This document shows positions 24,491 to 33,487 of a stretch of DNA of 54,048 nt, piece after piece. The notes under the pieces were generated by a model. The model did not search any database and was not told where the DNA came from. It saw only the letters and a list, made by a program, of their open reading frames with translations. Each line of letters starts with the position of its first letter. Position 1 is the stretch's first letter. The translations under genes were made by a program, and so were the position numbers. This DNA comes from Nitrospirota bacterium. Lineage in GTDB: Bacteria; Nitrospirota; Nitrospiria; 2-01-FULL-66-17. The DNA lies in the NCBI GenBank assembly GCA_040757335.1, contig JBFLXB010000003.1:117899-171946 (forward strand), read 5' to 3'.

Positions 24491-26044
24491 ATGGGCTCGA
24501 AACTCGGACCGATGATTGGTGTCGCAACGCTCGGCGTGGCGGGAGTCGGCGTGGCGGTGGATTTCACCTTTCCCGGAAGGTGGTACGCCCTGGCGCTCTA
24601 CGGCGCGGCGGCGGTCCTTGCCGCGCTCTGGGCGGGGATCTCCCGCCGCGCGCTCATCGCGTGGTCGCGACAACGCTCGACCAGGATGGGCGCGCACAGC
24701 GCGTTGCTGATAACGGTGGTTGCGGTCGTCTTGGTGCTGCTCAATATCCTGGCGTTCCGCCACGACGCGCGCCTCGATCTCTCCCAGACCGGAGCCTTCA
24801 CGTTGGCGCCTCAGAGCGTGAAGATACTCGAAAGCCTGGAGGACGAAGTGAAAGTCACCGCCTTCGTGCAGAAGGGCGGCGAAAGCGAAATCAAGTTCAG
24901 AGATCTGCTCGGAACGTATCGACACTACAGCAGCAAGATTTCCGGCGAGCCCATTGATCCCGACGCCCGTCCGGCTGCGGCCAAGCAGTACGGCATCACG
25001 CAATACGACACGATCGTCGTGGAGAGCGGCGGGCAAGAAGCGCGTATCCGTTCCGTGAGCGAGCAGGAGCTGACGAACGCCCTGATCCGCGTTCGCAAAA
25101 AGGACAAGAAGCGAATCGCGGTGCTCGATGGACACGGTGAGCCGAGTCTGACCGACACCGATGCCAACGGCTTCTCTCAGGCGAAGGACGCGTTGGAGCG
25201 ACAAGGCTACGAGGTGACGTCGCTTCTCCTTGCCCAAACCGGAACAGTCGATCCCGGAACCACGGCGGTCATTGTCGCGGATCCGCAAAGGCCCCTATTG
25301 TCCCAAGAAACCAGTGCGCTGAAGACCTATCTTTCCGGCGGCGGGCGTCTGCTGCTCTTGCTGGGACCTGGGCAGCACACGGGAATGGAGGAACTGGCCG
25401 TGCAGCAACTCGGCGTGACGTTTCGCGGCGACACGGTCATCGACGCCGATCCGTTCTCCAGACTGGCTGGCGGGGACTATACCAGACCGATTGTCCGGAC
25501 GTACGGCGATCACGAGATTGTGCGGGATCTACGATTGGCGACGGCGTTTCCATTGGCCCAATCTCTGGCGTTCCAGACGTCCAAAGCTGCGGACATTGAA
25601 TACCGGGCCCTGGCGCTGACCACTCAGGACAGTTGGGGTGAAACGCAGATCGTCGGCGGAAAGGCACGGTTCGACGCGGGCCAGGACACGCAGGGCCCCT
25701 TGGACCTGGCCGCGGTGCTGACTCCCAAAGCTCCCCCGACGGAACGCGGCGACGACGCCGGGACGAAGCCGGCTGCTTGGCGTGCGGTGGTGGTCGGCAA
25801 CGCCCGGTTTGCCACGAACGGGTTCTTCAACATGTTGGGTAACGGCGATCTGTTGACCGCATCCATCAACTGGTTGGCGGAAGACGAAGATCTCATCGCG
25901 ATTCGCCCGAAGGAGGCGTCGTCCAGCCCGTTGATTTTGACCGCAGGGCAACAGCGGATCGTGTTTTGGATGCCGGTCGTGCTGGTGCCGGGTGTGATTG
26001 CGGCCTACGGTCTCGGGATGTGGCGCCGGCGGCGACGATTGTAG
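24491..26044 (+). CDS. GldG-type ABC auxiliary protein
   Basis: 517 residues: three N-terminal hydrophobic segments (up to about residue 92), then a large extracytoplasmic domain beginning RHDARLDLSQTGAFTLAPQS, the recognised start of the GldG/ABC-auxiliary domain, and a C-terminal helix (FWMPVVLVPGVIAAYGLGMW) followed by RRRRR-type basic residues. Works with the ABC pair upstream. It has no apparent Shine-Dalgarno sequence before ATG 24491. The next gene starts four bases after its stop. Confidence 0.88.
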   Translation: MGSKLGPMIGVATLGVAGVGVAVDFTFPGRWYALALYGAAAVLAALWAGISRRALIAWSRQRSTRMGAHSALLITVVAVVLVLLNILAFRHDARLDLSQTGAFTLAPQSVKILESLEDEVKVTAFVQKGGESEIKFRDLLGTYRHYSSKISGEPIDPDARPAAAKQYGITQYDTIVVESGGQEARIRSVSEQELTNALIRVRKKDKKRIAVLDGHGEPSLTDTDANGFSQAKDALERQGYEVTSLLLAQTGTVDPGTTAVIVADPQRPLLSQETSALKTYLSGGGRLLLLLGPGQHTGMEELAVQQLGVTFRGDTVIDADPFSRLAGGDYTRPIVRTYGDHEIVRDLRLATAFPLAQSLAFQTSKAADIEYRALALTTQDSWGETQIVGGKARFDAGQDTQGPLDLAAVLTPKAPPTERGDDAGTKPAAWRAVVVGNARFATNGFFNMLGNGDLLTASINWLAEDEDLIAIRPKEASSSPLILTAGQQRIVFWMPVVLVPGVIAAYGLGMWRRRRRL

Positions 26045-26047
26045 GAG

Positions 26048-27382
26048 ATGCGGCGTTACTGGGGGACGGTTGCCCTGCTGGCCTTCGCGGCCCTGCTGGG
26101 CCTCTACTTCGTATTCATCGAGACGCCTCGTGAGCGCGCTCGGTCGGACCAGCAACAGCGGGAGGGCCGCGTGCTCTCCCTCACCGAGGACGAAGTGACC
26201 AAGATCGAGATCGAGACGCCCACCGACCGCCTGGTACTCGAGCGGGGCGACGGCGGCGCGTGGCGCGTGTCGGCCCCGGTATCGGCCGAGGCCGACGAGG
26301 GCACGGTTCGCCGGCTGCTCTCCCAGCTGACGTCCCTGTCGGTTGTTCGTCCCATCGAGGATGTCGACGACCCGGCGGCGCTGGGGCTCGATCAGCCCGC
26401 GGTGCGGGTGATCGCGCATCGTTTCGAGGGCCGCGCCGAAGTGGCGTTTGGAGACGAGAACCCCGCGGGATCGGGCGTGTACGTTCAACGCGACGATCGC
26501 AAGGTGTTTTTGACCGCGACGACGGCCAAGTCCACGTTCGAGGTGTCGCGGGACGATGTCCGGCGCAAGGAGTTCATCGACTTCAAGCCGGAGGCGGTCA
26601 CCGAAATCGCCATTACCCACCGTGGGCGATCGGTGCGCCTGCACCGCGAGGGCGCCGAGTGGCGAATGGCTCAACCCTCGCGTACGGCGGACCCCGACAC
26701 GGTGTCGTCGCTGCTCAGTCGTCTCCGCGCGCTACGCGCCACGGGATTTGCGGACACAGTCGAGCAGCGGGACGCGCTGCGGGTGAGCGGGAAGCCGCGC
26801 ACGGACATCGAGATTATCGCGGGGGACGACCTCATGCGCGTGGCGTTCGTTGCAGCGGCGGACGGCTCGCTCTACGCTCGCGCGTCGGGCGACACATTGT
26901 ACCGACTGAACGAGAGCGTGGTGAACGCGCTCCCGCTCGATGCCTCGGCCCTTCGCGACCTGAGGGTGGTGCGAGCCGCCTTCGACGACGTGCGGGCAGT
27001 GGACGTCGAACGGGGCCAGGAACGGTATCGCGTGACGCGAGGTGAGGGCGGATGGGAGCTCGACGGTCGCCTGCTGGCGGACGAGGGGACGAGGGAAGTC
27101 GAAGCCATGATCCGGTCGCTCACCGCGTTGCGTGGTGAGTCCGTGGCGGCCGAGACGCCCGCCGCGTTGCCGGCGAACACGTTCGCGTCACCCGCTGTGC
27201 GCGTCGTCCTCCTGGGGACCGCCGATCGCCAGCTCGCCGCGGTGACCATCAGTGCAGCATCGGGCGAACGACGATATGCCGTATCGGAATCATCGGGTCC
27301 CGTCTTTTCGGTCCCGCCCGCGACGGTGGAGCGGATTCCATCGAAATCAGCGCTGGAGTCCCACCTCGCACCGGCGTCGTGA
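26048..27382 (+). CDS. DUF4340-type membrane-anchored protein
   Basis: 444 residues with one N-terminal helix (VALLAFAALLGLYFVFIETP) and repeated extracytoplasmic beta-rich units of the DUF4340 type: KIEIETPTDRLVLERGDGGA, then EIAITHRGRSVRLHREGAEW, and AVDVERGQERYRVTRGEGGW. TAGGAG lies at the junction with the previous stop. DUF4340 genes are habitual neighbours of GldG-type genes, so this completes a four-gene module. Molecular function is unknown. Confidence 0.85.
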   Translation: MRRYWGTVALLAFAALLGLYFVFIETPRERARSDQQQREGRVLSLTEDEVTKIEIETPTDRLVLERGDGGAWRVSAPVSAEADEGTVRRLLSQLTSLSVVRPIEDVDDPAALGLDQPAVRVIAHRFEGRAEVAFGDENPAGSGVYVQRDDRKVFLTATTAKSTFEVSRDDVRRKEFIDFKPEAVTEIAITHRGRSVRLHREGAEWRMAQPSRTADPDTVSSLLSRLRALRATGFADTVEQRDALRVSGKPRTDIEIIAGDDLMRVAFVAAADGSLYARASGDTLYRLNESVVNALPLDASALRDLRVVRAAFDDVRAVDVERGQERYRVTRGEGGWELDGRLLADEGTREVEAMIRSLTALRGESVAAETPAALPANTFASPAVRVVLLGTADRQLAAVTISAASGERRYAVSESSGPVFSVPPATVERIPSKSALESHLAPAS

Positions 27383-27517
27383 CCCCGTTTCCAAGTGGAC
27401 TCCGGGCGGTCTGAAGTGGTAGTTTTTTACCTAGTTTCGGGGCCTCGGCCGTCGCTTTTTCCTGCGCCACGGTCTGTCCAAATCCGGACAAGGTCGGTTC
27501 TTAGTTAGGAGTTACGT

Positions 27518-28369
27518 GTGGTTGGACGCGAACACCGGGTGATGGTCTCCCCCTTGCACCCCTCTCCGTGGCGTATGGACCTCCACGCGACCGGTCCGAG
27601 TGCGTTTCCCCATTCCTATCGCGTATTTTTGCGCCGCAGCGATCGGTGGGATCCCCACCGTCTGGCGGTGATGGCGCTTCCGATGGTGTTGGCGGTGCTC
27701 TTTGCCGGGCTCGGCTCGGTGCTGGAGCACGAAGCACCGGGGGCGCGGGAGTCGATCCCTCACCAGTCGTATTGCTGCGTATCGCGGGCGCCGGAGACCG
27801 CTTCTGCGGATGACGACGCGCTTCCGCCGCGCGTCGAGGCGTCCACGGCGTTCAGAGTGGTGTATTCCAAACAGGAGTCACGGGCTTTGGAGGTCGCGCG
27901 GGTTCTGGAAGCGCTCAGTCCCGAACTCGACGGTTCAAAACGGCGGCGATTGGGAATGTTATTGACCGACCTGAGCAGCCATTACGGGTACGACCCGGCG
28001 CTGATCGTGGCGGTCATCATGACCGAAAGTTCGTTCGACCCGACTTCCCGTTCGCACCGGGGAGCCGTGGGCCTGATGCAACTCTTGCCCAACACCGCGG
28101 AATCTCTGGCCGAAGAAACACACCGGCCATGGTTCGGTGAACACGCTCTGCTGGATCCTACGTTCAACATCAGCCTGGGCGTGCGTTACCTGGCGAAACT
28201 CCACAAGCGGTTCGGTTCCTTGGAGATCGCGCTTGCCGCGTACAACTACGGTCCGTCGCGCGTCGACGAGATGCTTCGACGCGGGTCGCCCGTGCCCATG
28301 GACTACACCCAGCGCGTGCTCGCTCATTATGAGCAGGTCCGAAGGGTCGAAGACTCCGTCCGCCTCTAG
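27518..28369 (+). CDS. Lytic murein transglycosylase (SLT family)
   Basis: 283 residues. An N-terminal hydrophobic stretch (LAVMALPMVLAVLFAGLG) anchors or exports the protein. The Slt70-type domain occupies the C-terminal 140 residues: IVAVIMTESSFDPTSRSHRG contains the catalytic glutamate, then GAVGLMQLLPNTAESLA, FNISLGVRYLAKL and EIALAAYNYGPSRV. It cleaves peptidoglycan strands in the periplasm. GTG 27518 has TAGGAG six bases upstream, but ATG 27542 or 27575 would also give a workable anchor. Confidence 0.88.
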   Translation: MVGREHRVMVSPLHPSPWRMDLHATGPSAFPHSYRVFLRRSDRWDPHRLAVMALPMVLAVLFAGLGSVLEHEAPGARESIPHQSYCCVSRAPETASADDDALPPRVEASTAFRVVYSKQESRALEVARVLEALSPELDGSKRRRLGMLLTDLSSHYGYDPALIVAVIMTESSFDPTSRSHRGAVGLMQLLPNTAESLAEETHRPWFGEHALLDPTFNISLGVRYLAKLHKRFGSLEIALAAYNYGPSRVDEMLRRGSPVPMDYTQRVLAHYEQVRRVEDSVRL

Positions 28370-28496
28370 AACGTCTTCCTCCGCACTAAGAGTTTGACGG
28401 CCACTCGTTTGACACCCCACGGGTGGTCCACTACACTTTCCCCCGTGATTTGGACGGTCGGCGGTACTATCCTCTTATAAGATATCGACTCTACCG

Positions 28497-29909
28497 ATGT
28501 CGGTGACGAAGAGCCGATCCGCGCACCCACTCGGGCGTTTGAAGCTGCCTCAGAAGGGTGTGGTGTTCTCTGAGAAGCGGTACACGGACTCATCCGTCAA
28601 CCTCTTGTTCAGCAAGATGCGAACGAGGACCCCTCCGTTTCACGGCGTGCTCGCGGCCGAGGCGGAGTCCAAGCGCTTCTATCTCGTGATCGTCGACAAC
28701 GAGCCCTACGCGGCGGGCGAGGAGCAACAGGGCATCTTTGTCCCGGTGACGCTTCACGGGCTTTTCAGCGGTTTGCGCAAGCTGCCGGCGAGCGGGGCCG
28801 GGCTCACGTTGGTGGGGACTGATCCGTTGTTCCTCAAAGCGGTGCTGACCATGATCCAATGCGCCCCCACCACCGAAGGAACCACCGAGATCATGGAGAT
28901 CGGCAGCGTCGTCGAACACATCAAGAAGAGCACGCAGGATCAGCTGCTCGTCGTGGGACATCGCGGTGAGCTCAGCGTGTTCTATTTCCACGACCGCCAG
29001 CCGATCGCGGGATATTTTGCGGATCCGGCGTTCGAGACCGGGGAGGATTCGCTGGAAGAACGGTTGCTGGCGTACGTGTACAAGTACGCGGGCCAGACCT
29101 CGCTGTCCATCCACGTGTTTGCGACGATGTCCGCGTTGCCGGCCGACGACGGCGTGTTCGAGCGGGGCGCGTGGCCTGAAAGCCTGGTCGAACACTTCAC
29201 CCGGCCGATCCCGTCGCTGCTGGTGATGGGGGCCGACGGCGGGGCGCGTCGCTTTGAATTGACGGCCGGGACGGTCAGCCTGGGGCGCGGAGAAGACAAC
29301 GATATCGTCATTGAAGACCCGGCGATCTCCCGTCGGCACCTGGTGTTTCGCCAGGAGCCCGACGGGGTGACGGTCGAGGATTGTGGGAGCCGGAACGGAA
29401 CGGTGTTCAACGGAGCTCCGTTGAAGAAGGCGACGCTGACGCACGGTGCGGAACTCCATATCGGCGAGTGTCTGATCCGCTTCTTGGGCAGCGCCGCGCC
29501 GGCCGAGCCGAGCCGGGAGGTCGAGAGCGGAGAGGAGACCATCTGCCGCCCGACCGTGGATGTTTCCGCACCGGTCCCCGAGGCCGCTCCGGAGCCCCCG
29601 CCCGCACGTCGCCAATCGGCCTGGGTGTTGGAGGTGGTTCGGCCCGACGGCTCGCACAACCGCGTTCCGTTGACGACCCCCCTCACGACGATCGGGCGGG
29701 CCAAAGCCGACCTCGTGATCGTTGATACCAAGGTGTCGCGCCGCCACGGCGAGCTTGAAGTCAGTCCCGAGGGGGTCATTTATCGGGATACCGGCAGCAC
29801 GAACGGCAGTTTGCTCAACGGACGCGCGGTCACCAGCGCGCTGCTGAAAGCGGGCGACGTGCTGAAACTCGGCGAGACGTCGCTGACGATATTCCGAGAC
29901 GCGGCGTGA
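28497..29909 (+). CDS. Tandem FHA-domain protein
   Basis: 470 residues. The first 235 residues form an unrecognised alpha/beta region. Two forkhead-associated phosphothreonine-binding domains follow: FHA1 about 255-325 (VSLGRGEDNDIVIEDPAISR, then SRNGTVFNG) and FHA2 about 385-465 (TIGRAKADLVIVDTKVSRRH, then STNGSLLNG). Key residues (GR, SRRH, NG) are intact in both. A Pro/Ala-rich linker joins them. Its stop overlaps the start of a Ser/Thr kinase gene, so it is probably a reader or substrate of that kinase. Confidence 0.88.
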   Translation: MSVTKSRSAHPLGRLKLPQKGVVFSEKRYTDSSVNLLFSKMRTRTPPFHGVLAAEAESKRFYLVIVDNEPYAAGEEQQGIFVPVTLHGLFSGLRKLPASGAGLTLVGTDPLFLKAVLTMIQCAPTTEGTTEIMEIGSVVEHIKKSTQDQLLVVGHRGELSVFYFHDRQPIAGYFADPAFETGEDSLEERLLAYVYKYAGQTSLSIHVFATMSALPADDGVFERGAWPESLVEHFTRPIPSLLVMGADGGARRFELTAGTVSLGRGEDNDIVIEDPAISRRHLVFRQEPDGVTVEDCGSRNGTVFNGAPLKKATLTHGAELHIGECLIRFLGSAAPAEPSREVESGEETICRPTVDVSAPVPEAAPEPPPARRQSAWVLEVVRPDGSHNRVPLTTPLTTIGRAKADLVIVDTKVSRRHGELEVSPEGVIYRDTGSTNGSLLNGRAVTSALLKAGDVLKLGETSLTIFRDAA

Positions 29910-32278
29910 TCGCAGACCTGCTGAATGCGTTCGTGTTGTTTGTGCAGGCCGTGCGGGCGGGATCGCCTCTTGCCGCGATCAGCGCGGTGTTGGCGCTCGC
30001 GGTGATGGTCGTCCTCGTCCGGGCCGTCAGTCTCAACCGGTCTTCGGTCCGCCGCAGCCGTCGCAGCCTGCATCGCGAGGCCAAGGCCCTCCGGGCGCGG
30101 GGTGCATATCTGGAAGCAGGGCGAGGGTTTCAAGCCCTGGGTGATTACGATCAGGCGATCACCCTGTACACGCGCGCCGGCGCCCACCGCGAGCTCGGCC
30201 AACTGTTCGAGTACCTCAAGCATTGGGACGCGGCCGCGCAGGCGTACGAGGCCGCTCAGGAATCCGAACGGGCCGCGACGATGCTGTTGCGGGTGGGAGA
30301 GGAGCAACGGGCGGCCGAGCTCCTCCGGAGAGCCGGCAAAACGGTCGCGGCGGCGGAGCTCTTTGAAAAGATCGGGCAGTTCGTGGTCGCGGCGTCGCTG
30401 TTCGAAGCCGCCGGACACGTCAAGCGGGCCGCCGCATTGTTCGAACAGGGTGATCAGTGGTCGCACGCCGCCGAGTTGTTCGAGCAGGAATATCGCCAAG
30501 AGCATCGCAAGTGGCAGGAACGCGGCGCCCCGCCCCATGGTCAGGAATCGTTGGCCGCGGCGGCGCAGGAAGCGGGACGGTGTTGGTTGAAGGCCGGAGA
30601 ACCGGAGCGCGCGGCGGCCGTGTTCAGTCAACAAGGCCTGGTGGCCGACGCCGCGGATGCGTACGCCCAGGCCGGGGCGGAGCACAAGGCGGCCGAGATG
30701 TACTTGTCGCAGCGCTTGTACGAAAAAGCCTCGGTCCTGTTCGACCGTCTGGGAGACCACGCTCGCCGCGATACCGCCTTGGCCGAAGCCAAGATCCAGG
30801 CCGGCGCGCTGGACGAGGCGGCCGATCTGCTCGCTGCCGCCAACCAGAACCTGCGCGCGGCGGAGCTCTACGAGCAGTCCGGATCCCACAAACGCGCCGC
30901 GGAGATGTACGCCGCCGCCGGGGAACAGAAGCACGCCGCGGAGTTGTATCTGGTCGCGGGATGCGGCGACGATGCCGCGGCGGCGCTGGAGCGCGGCGGG
31001 CGTCTCCAAGAGGCGGCTAAGCTCTACTTGGAGTTGGGAAAGCTCGATCGCGCGGCGGCGCTCTTCCGGCAAGCCGGGACGCTCTTCGAGGCGGGAAAGA
31101 TCTTCCACAAGATGGGGCGGTTGGATGACGCGATCGAGGTCCTCCAACGGCTCGAGGTGCAATCGGACGAGTACTACCAGGGATCGCTGATTCTGGGCAG
31201 CATCTTTCTGGAACGCGGGATGTTGAGCGCGGCCAAGGAACGCTACCAGAAACTGCTCGCGCTCCGGAAGGACTCGTCGGAGGGCGAACTGGAGCCGATG
31301 TACCAGCTTGCCCGCGTCTACGAGGAAGAGCGTGACCACGACAGCGCGCTCCGGCTCTATGAAAAGGTGTTGGCGCAGGATTTCAACTTTCGGGACGCCC
31401 GCGAGCGGGCGACTCGCGTCAAAACCGCCAAAGACGCGCCCGCTTCGACGAAAAGTTCGTCCGGTCCCTCCGCGCCCACCACCGTCCCTCGGTACAAGAT
31501 CCTCAAACAGATCGGTCAGGGCGGAATGGGGGTCGTGTATCGGGCCGAAGACACGGTGCTGAATCGCGTCGTGGCCTACAAGGTGTTGCCGGCCAGCGTG
31601 AGGGAACAGCCCGCGTTGCTGAAGAACTTTCTTCAAGAAGCCCGGATCGCGGCGTCGATCAACCACCCCAACATCGTCACCATCTACGACACCGGCCACG
31701 ACCCTGCGGGGGAGGTGTTCATCTCCATGGAATTCGTCGACGGTCTCAGCCTCAAGGATCTGTTGGACAAGGTGGGGGCGCTGCCGCTCCCGCAGTTTCT
31801 GTCGATCGCCAGACAGATCTGTGCGGGGTTGGCCTATGCCCACGGCCGCCGAATCATCCACCGAGACATCAAGCCGTCGAACATCATGTTGAGCCGGGAC
31901 CGGATGGTGAAGATCATGGACTTCGGGCTCGCCAAGATCGTCAACGACGCCATCGCGGACCGGACGTCGGTCAAGGGCACGCCGTTGTACATGGCCCCCG
32001 AACAAATCCTGGGGAAGGAAGTGGACCACCAGTCAGACTTGTATTCCCTGGGGTGCACCCTGTATCGGATGGCCACGGGCCGACTGCCGTTCACCAAAGG
32101 CGACCTGTATTATCAACACCTGCACGCGATGCCCACGCCTCCCAAGGACCTCAACCCCAAACTGCCCGCCGCGATCAACTCCATCATCATGCGATGCCTC
32201 GAGAAGGAGAAAGCCAAGCGCTACCAACAGGTGGGAGACGTTCTGGCCGACCTGGACCACACGAAACTCGCCGCCTGA
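29906..32278 (+). CDS. TPR-repeat Ser/Thr protein kinase with N-terminal anchor
   Basis: 790 residues from GTG 29906 (GTGA overlap with the FHA gene). One N-terminal helix (LAAISAVLALAVMVVLV), then about fifteen TPR-like helical pairs (residues 50-510, repeating patterns such as AAELYEQSGSHKRAAEMYAA), then a Hanks-type kinase from about residue 530. Kinase motifs: GQGGMGVVY, the lysine in AYKVL, HRDIKPSNIM, DFG in MDFGLAK, APEQIL and the C-terminal arginine region. All catalytic residues are present. TPR before kinase is the reverse of the usual kinase-first order. Confidence 0.9.
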   Translation: MIADLLNAFVLFVQAVRAGSPLAAISAVLALAVMVVLVRAVSLNRSSVRRSRRSLHREAKALRARGAYLEAGRGFQALGDYDQAITLYTRAGAHRELGQLFEYLKHWDAAAQAYEAAQESERAATMLLRVGEEQRAAELLRRAGKTVAAAELFEKIGQFVVAASLFEAAGHVKRAAALFEQGDQWSHAAELFEQEYRQEHRKWQERGAPPHGQESLAAAAQEAGRCWLKAGEPERAAAVFSQQGLVADAADAYAQAGAEHKAAEMYLSQRLYEKASVLFDRLGDHARRDTALAEAKIQAGALDEAADLLAAANQNLRAAELYEQSGSHKRAAEMYAAAGEQKHAAELYLVAGCGDDAAAALERGGRLQEAAKLYLELGKLDRAAALFRQAGTLFEAGKIFHKMGRLDDAIEVLQRLEVQSDEYYQGSLILGSIFLERGMLSAAKERYQKLLALRKDSSEGELEPMYQLARVYEEERDHDSALRLYEKVLAQDFNFRDARERATRVKTAKDAPASTKSSSGPSAPTTVPRYKILKQIGQGGMGVVYRAEDTVLNRVVAYKVLPASVREQPALLKNFLQEARIAASINHPNIVTIYDTGHDPAGEVFISMEFVDGLSLKDLLDKVGALPLPQFLSIARQICAGLAYAHGRRIIHRDIKPSNIMLSRDRMVKIMDFGLAKIVNDAIADRTSVKGTPLYMAPEQILGKEVDHQSDLYSLGCTLYRMATGRLPFTKGDLYYQHLHAMPTPPKDLNPKLPAAINSIIMRCLEKEKAKRYQQVGDVLADLDHTKLAA

Positions 32279-32282
32279 TCCC

Positions 32283-32301
32283 TGACGGCGCGCCGCCGTC
32301 A
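32283..32301 (+). terminator. Hairpin directly after the kinase gene
   Basis: TGACGGC and GCCGTCA pair around GCGCC, starting four bases after the kinase stop. No U-tract follows, so it may be a weak or Rho-assisted terminator. Confidence 0.45.
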
Positions 32302-32316
32302 CCCCGGGGTCATCGG

Positions 32317-32345
32317 TTGCAAAAGCCATTGAAATACTTTATGAT
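32317..32345 (+). promoter_or_regulatory. Promoter of the pheA-led aromatic operon
   Basis: TTGCAA (32317-32322), 17 bases, TATGAT (32340-32345). The predicted start near 32352 lies downstream of the first in-frame ATG (32346), which supports initiation of pheA at ATG 32406 and leaves a leader of about 54 bases containing the small hairpin GGGCG/CGCCC. Confidence 0.65.
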
Positions 32346-32405
32346 ATGACACTTTTGTGGGCGGTAGCTCGCCCGGTACTTATCACATCCTCGGGATATC
32401 CGGTG

Positions 32406-33476
32406 ATGGACCGCACGCTCCAGGGGCTTCGCCAGCGCATCGATGAGATCGACGACACGATCCTCGGTCTGCTCAACCGTCGGGCCGAGATCGTGACCGA
32501 AGTCGGTCGGGTCAAACGCCAGGAACAGGCGCACGCCCACGCCCCCACCCGCGAGCGAGAAATCCTCGAGCGGCTGGAGCGAGAGAACCCCGGTCCTTTT
32601 CCCAACGACGGCGTGCGCGCCGTGTTTCGAGAGATCATGTCGGCGTCGTTGGCGCTGGAGCAGCCGCTCAAGGTCGCCTATCTGGGCCCGGAGGGCACCT
32701 TCACGCACATGGCGTGCCTGAAACAATTCGGCGCGTCGGCGGGCGCGGTGCCGGTCAACAGCATCAAAGACGTGTTCAGCGAAGTGGAACGCGGTCGCGC
32801 GGATTACGGGGTGGTGCCGATCGAAAACTCCACCGAAGGGGTCGTGACCCACACGCTCGATCTGCTGGCCGACTCGCAACTGAAGATCGCGGGTGAAGTC
32901 GTGCAGGAGATCTCGCACTACCTGTTGTCGCGCTCCGGCGTTCTGGCCGACGTCAAACGGATCTACTCGCACCCGCAGCCCGTGGCGCAGTGCCGCGGTT
33001 GGTTGTCCCAACACGTGCCCAACATTCCGATCGTGGAGGTGTACAGCACGGCGCGCGCGGCGGAGATGTGCCGCGACGATCCCGACGCCGCGGCGATCGC
33101 GTCGGATCTGGCGGCGCGCTTGTACGGGCTCACGGTCATTCAGAAACGCATCGAAGACAATCCGACCAATACCACGCGATTTCTGGTCATCGCGCCGCGT
33201 GCTCCGGAACGGACGGGGAGGGACAAGACCTCGGTGATGGTGTCGGTCAAAGACCGGGTGGGCGCGCTCTACGACATGTTGAAACCGTTCTCGGAGTACG
33301 GGCTCAACCTCACGAAGATCGAGTCGCGGCCGTCCCGCCGGAAGGCGTGGGAGTATTTTTTTTATATTGACGTTGAAGGGCATATCGAGGACGAGCCCGT
33401 CAAACAGGCCTTGGAGGCTCTCCGTTCACAGTGCCAGGTGCTGAAGGTCCTCGGTTCTTATCCCCGAACAGCGTGA
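32406..33476 (+). CDS. pheA: Bifunctional chorismate mutase / prephenate dehydratase (P-protein)
   Basis: 356 residues in the cytoplasm. Chorismate mutase domain (1-80; LRQRIDEIDDTILGLLNRRA), prephenate dehydratase (88-265; VAYLGPEGTFTHMA, VPIENSTEGVV, the catalytic TRF in NTTRFLVIAP) and a C-terminal ACT domain (280-355; GLNLTKIESRPSR) for phenylalanine feedback. I use ATG 32406 because the promoter places the longer start at 32346 inside its -10/start region. First gene of the operon leading to phenylalanine and tyrosine. Confidence 0.95.
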   Translation: MDRTLQGLRQRIDEIDDTILGLLNRRAEIVTEVGRVKRQEQAHAHAPTREREILERLERENPGPFPNDGVRAVFREIMSASLALEQPLKVAYLGPEGTFTHMACLKQFGASAGAVPVNSIKDVFSEVERGRADYGVVPIENSTEGVVTHTLDLLADSQLKIAGEVVQEISHYLLSRSGVLADVKRIYSHPQPVAQCRGWLSQHVPNIPIVEVYSTARAAEMCRDDPDAAAIASDLAARLYGLTVIQKRIEDNPTNTTRFLVIAPRAPERTGRDKTSVMVSVKDRVGALYDMLKPFSEYGLNLTKIESRPSRRKAWEYFFYIDVEGHIEDEPVKQALEALRSQCQVLKVLGSYPRTA

Positions 33477-33487
33477 CCCGATCGGCC

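Noticed and set aside
29780-32029. 749-residue frame antisense to the TPR-kinase gene
   Set aside because: Complementary shadow of repetitive TPR codons; no recognisable domain.
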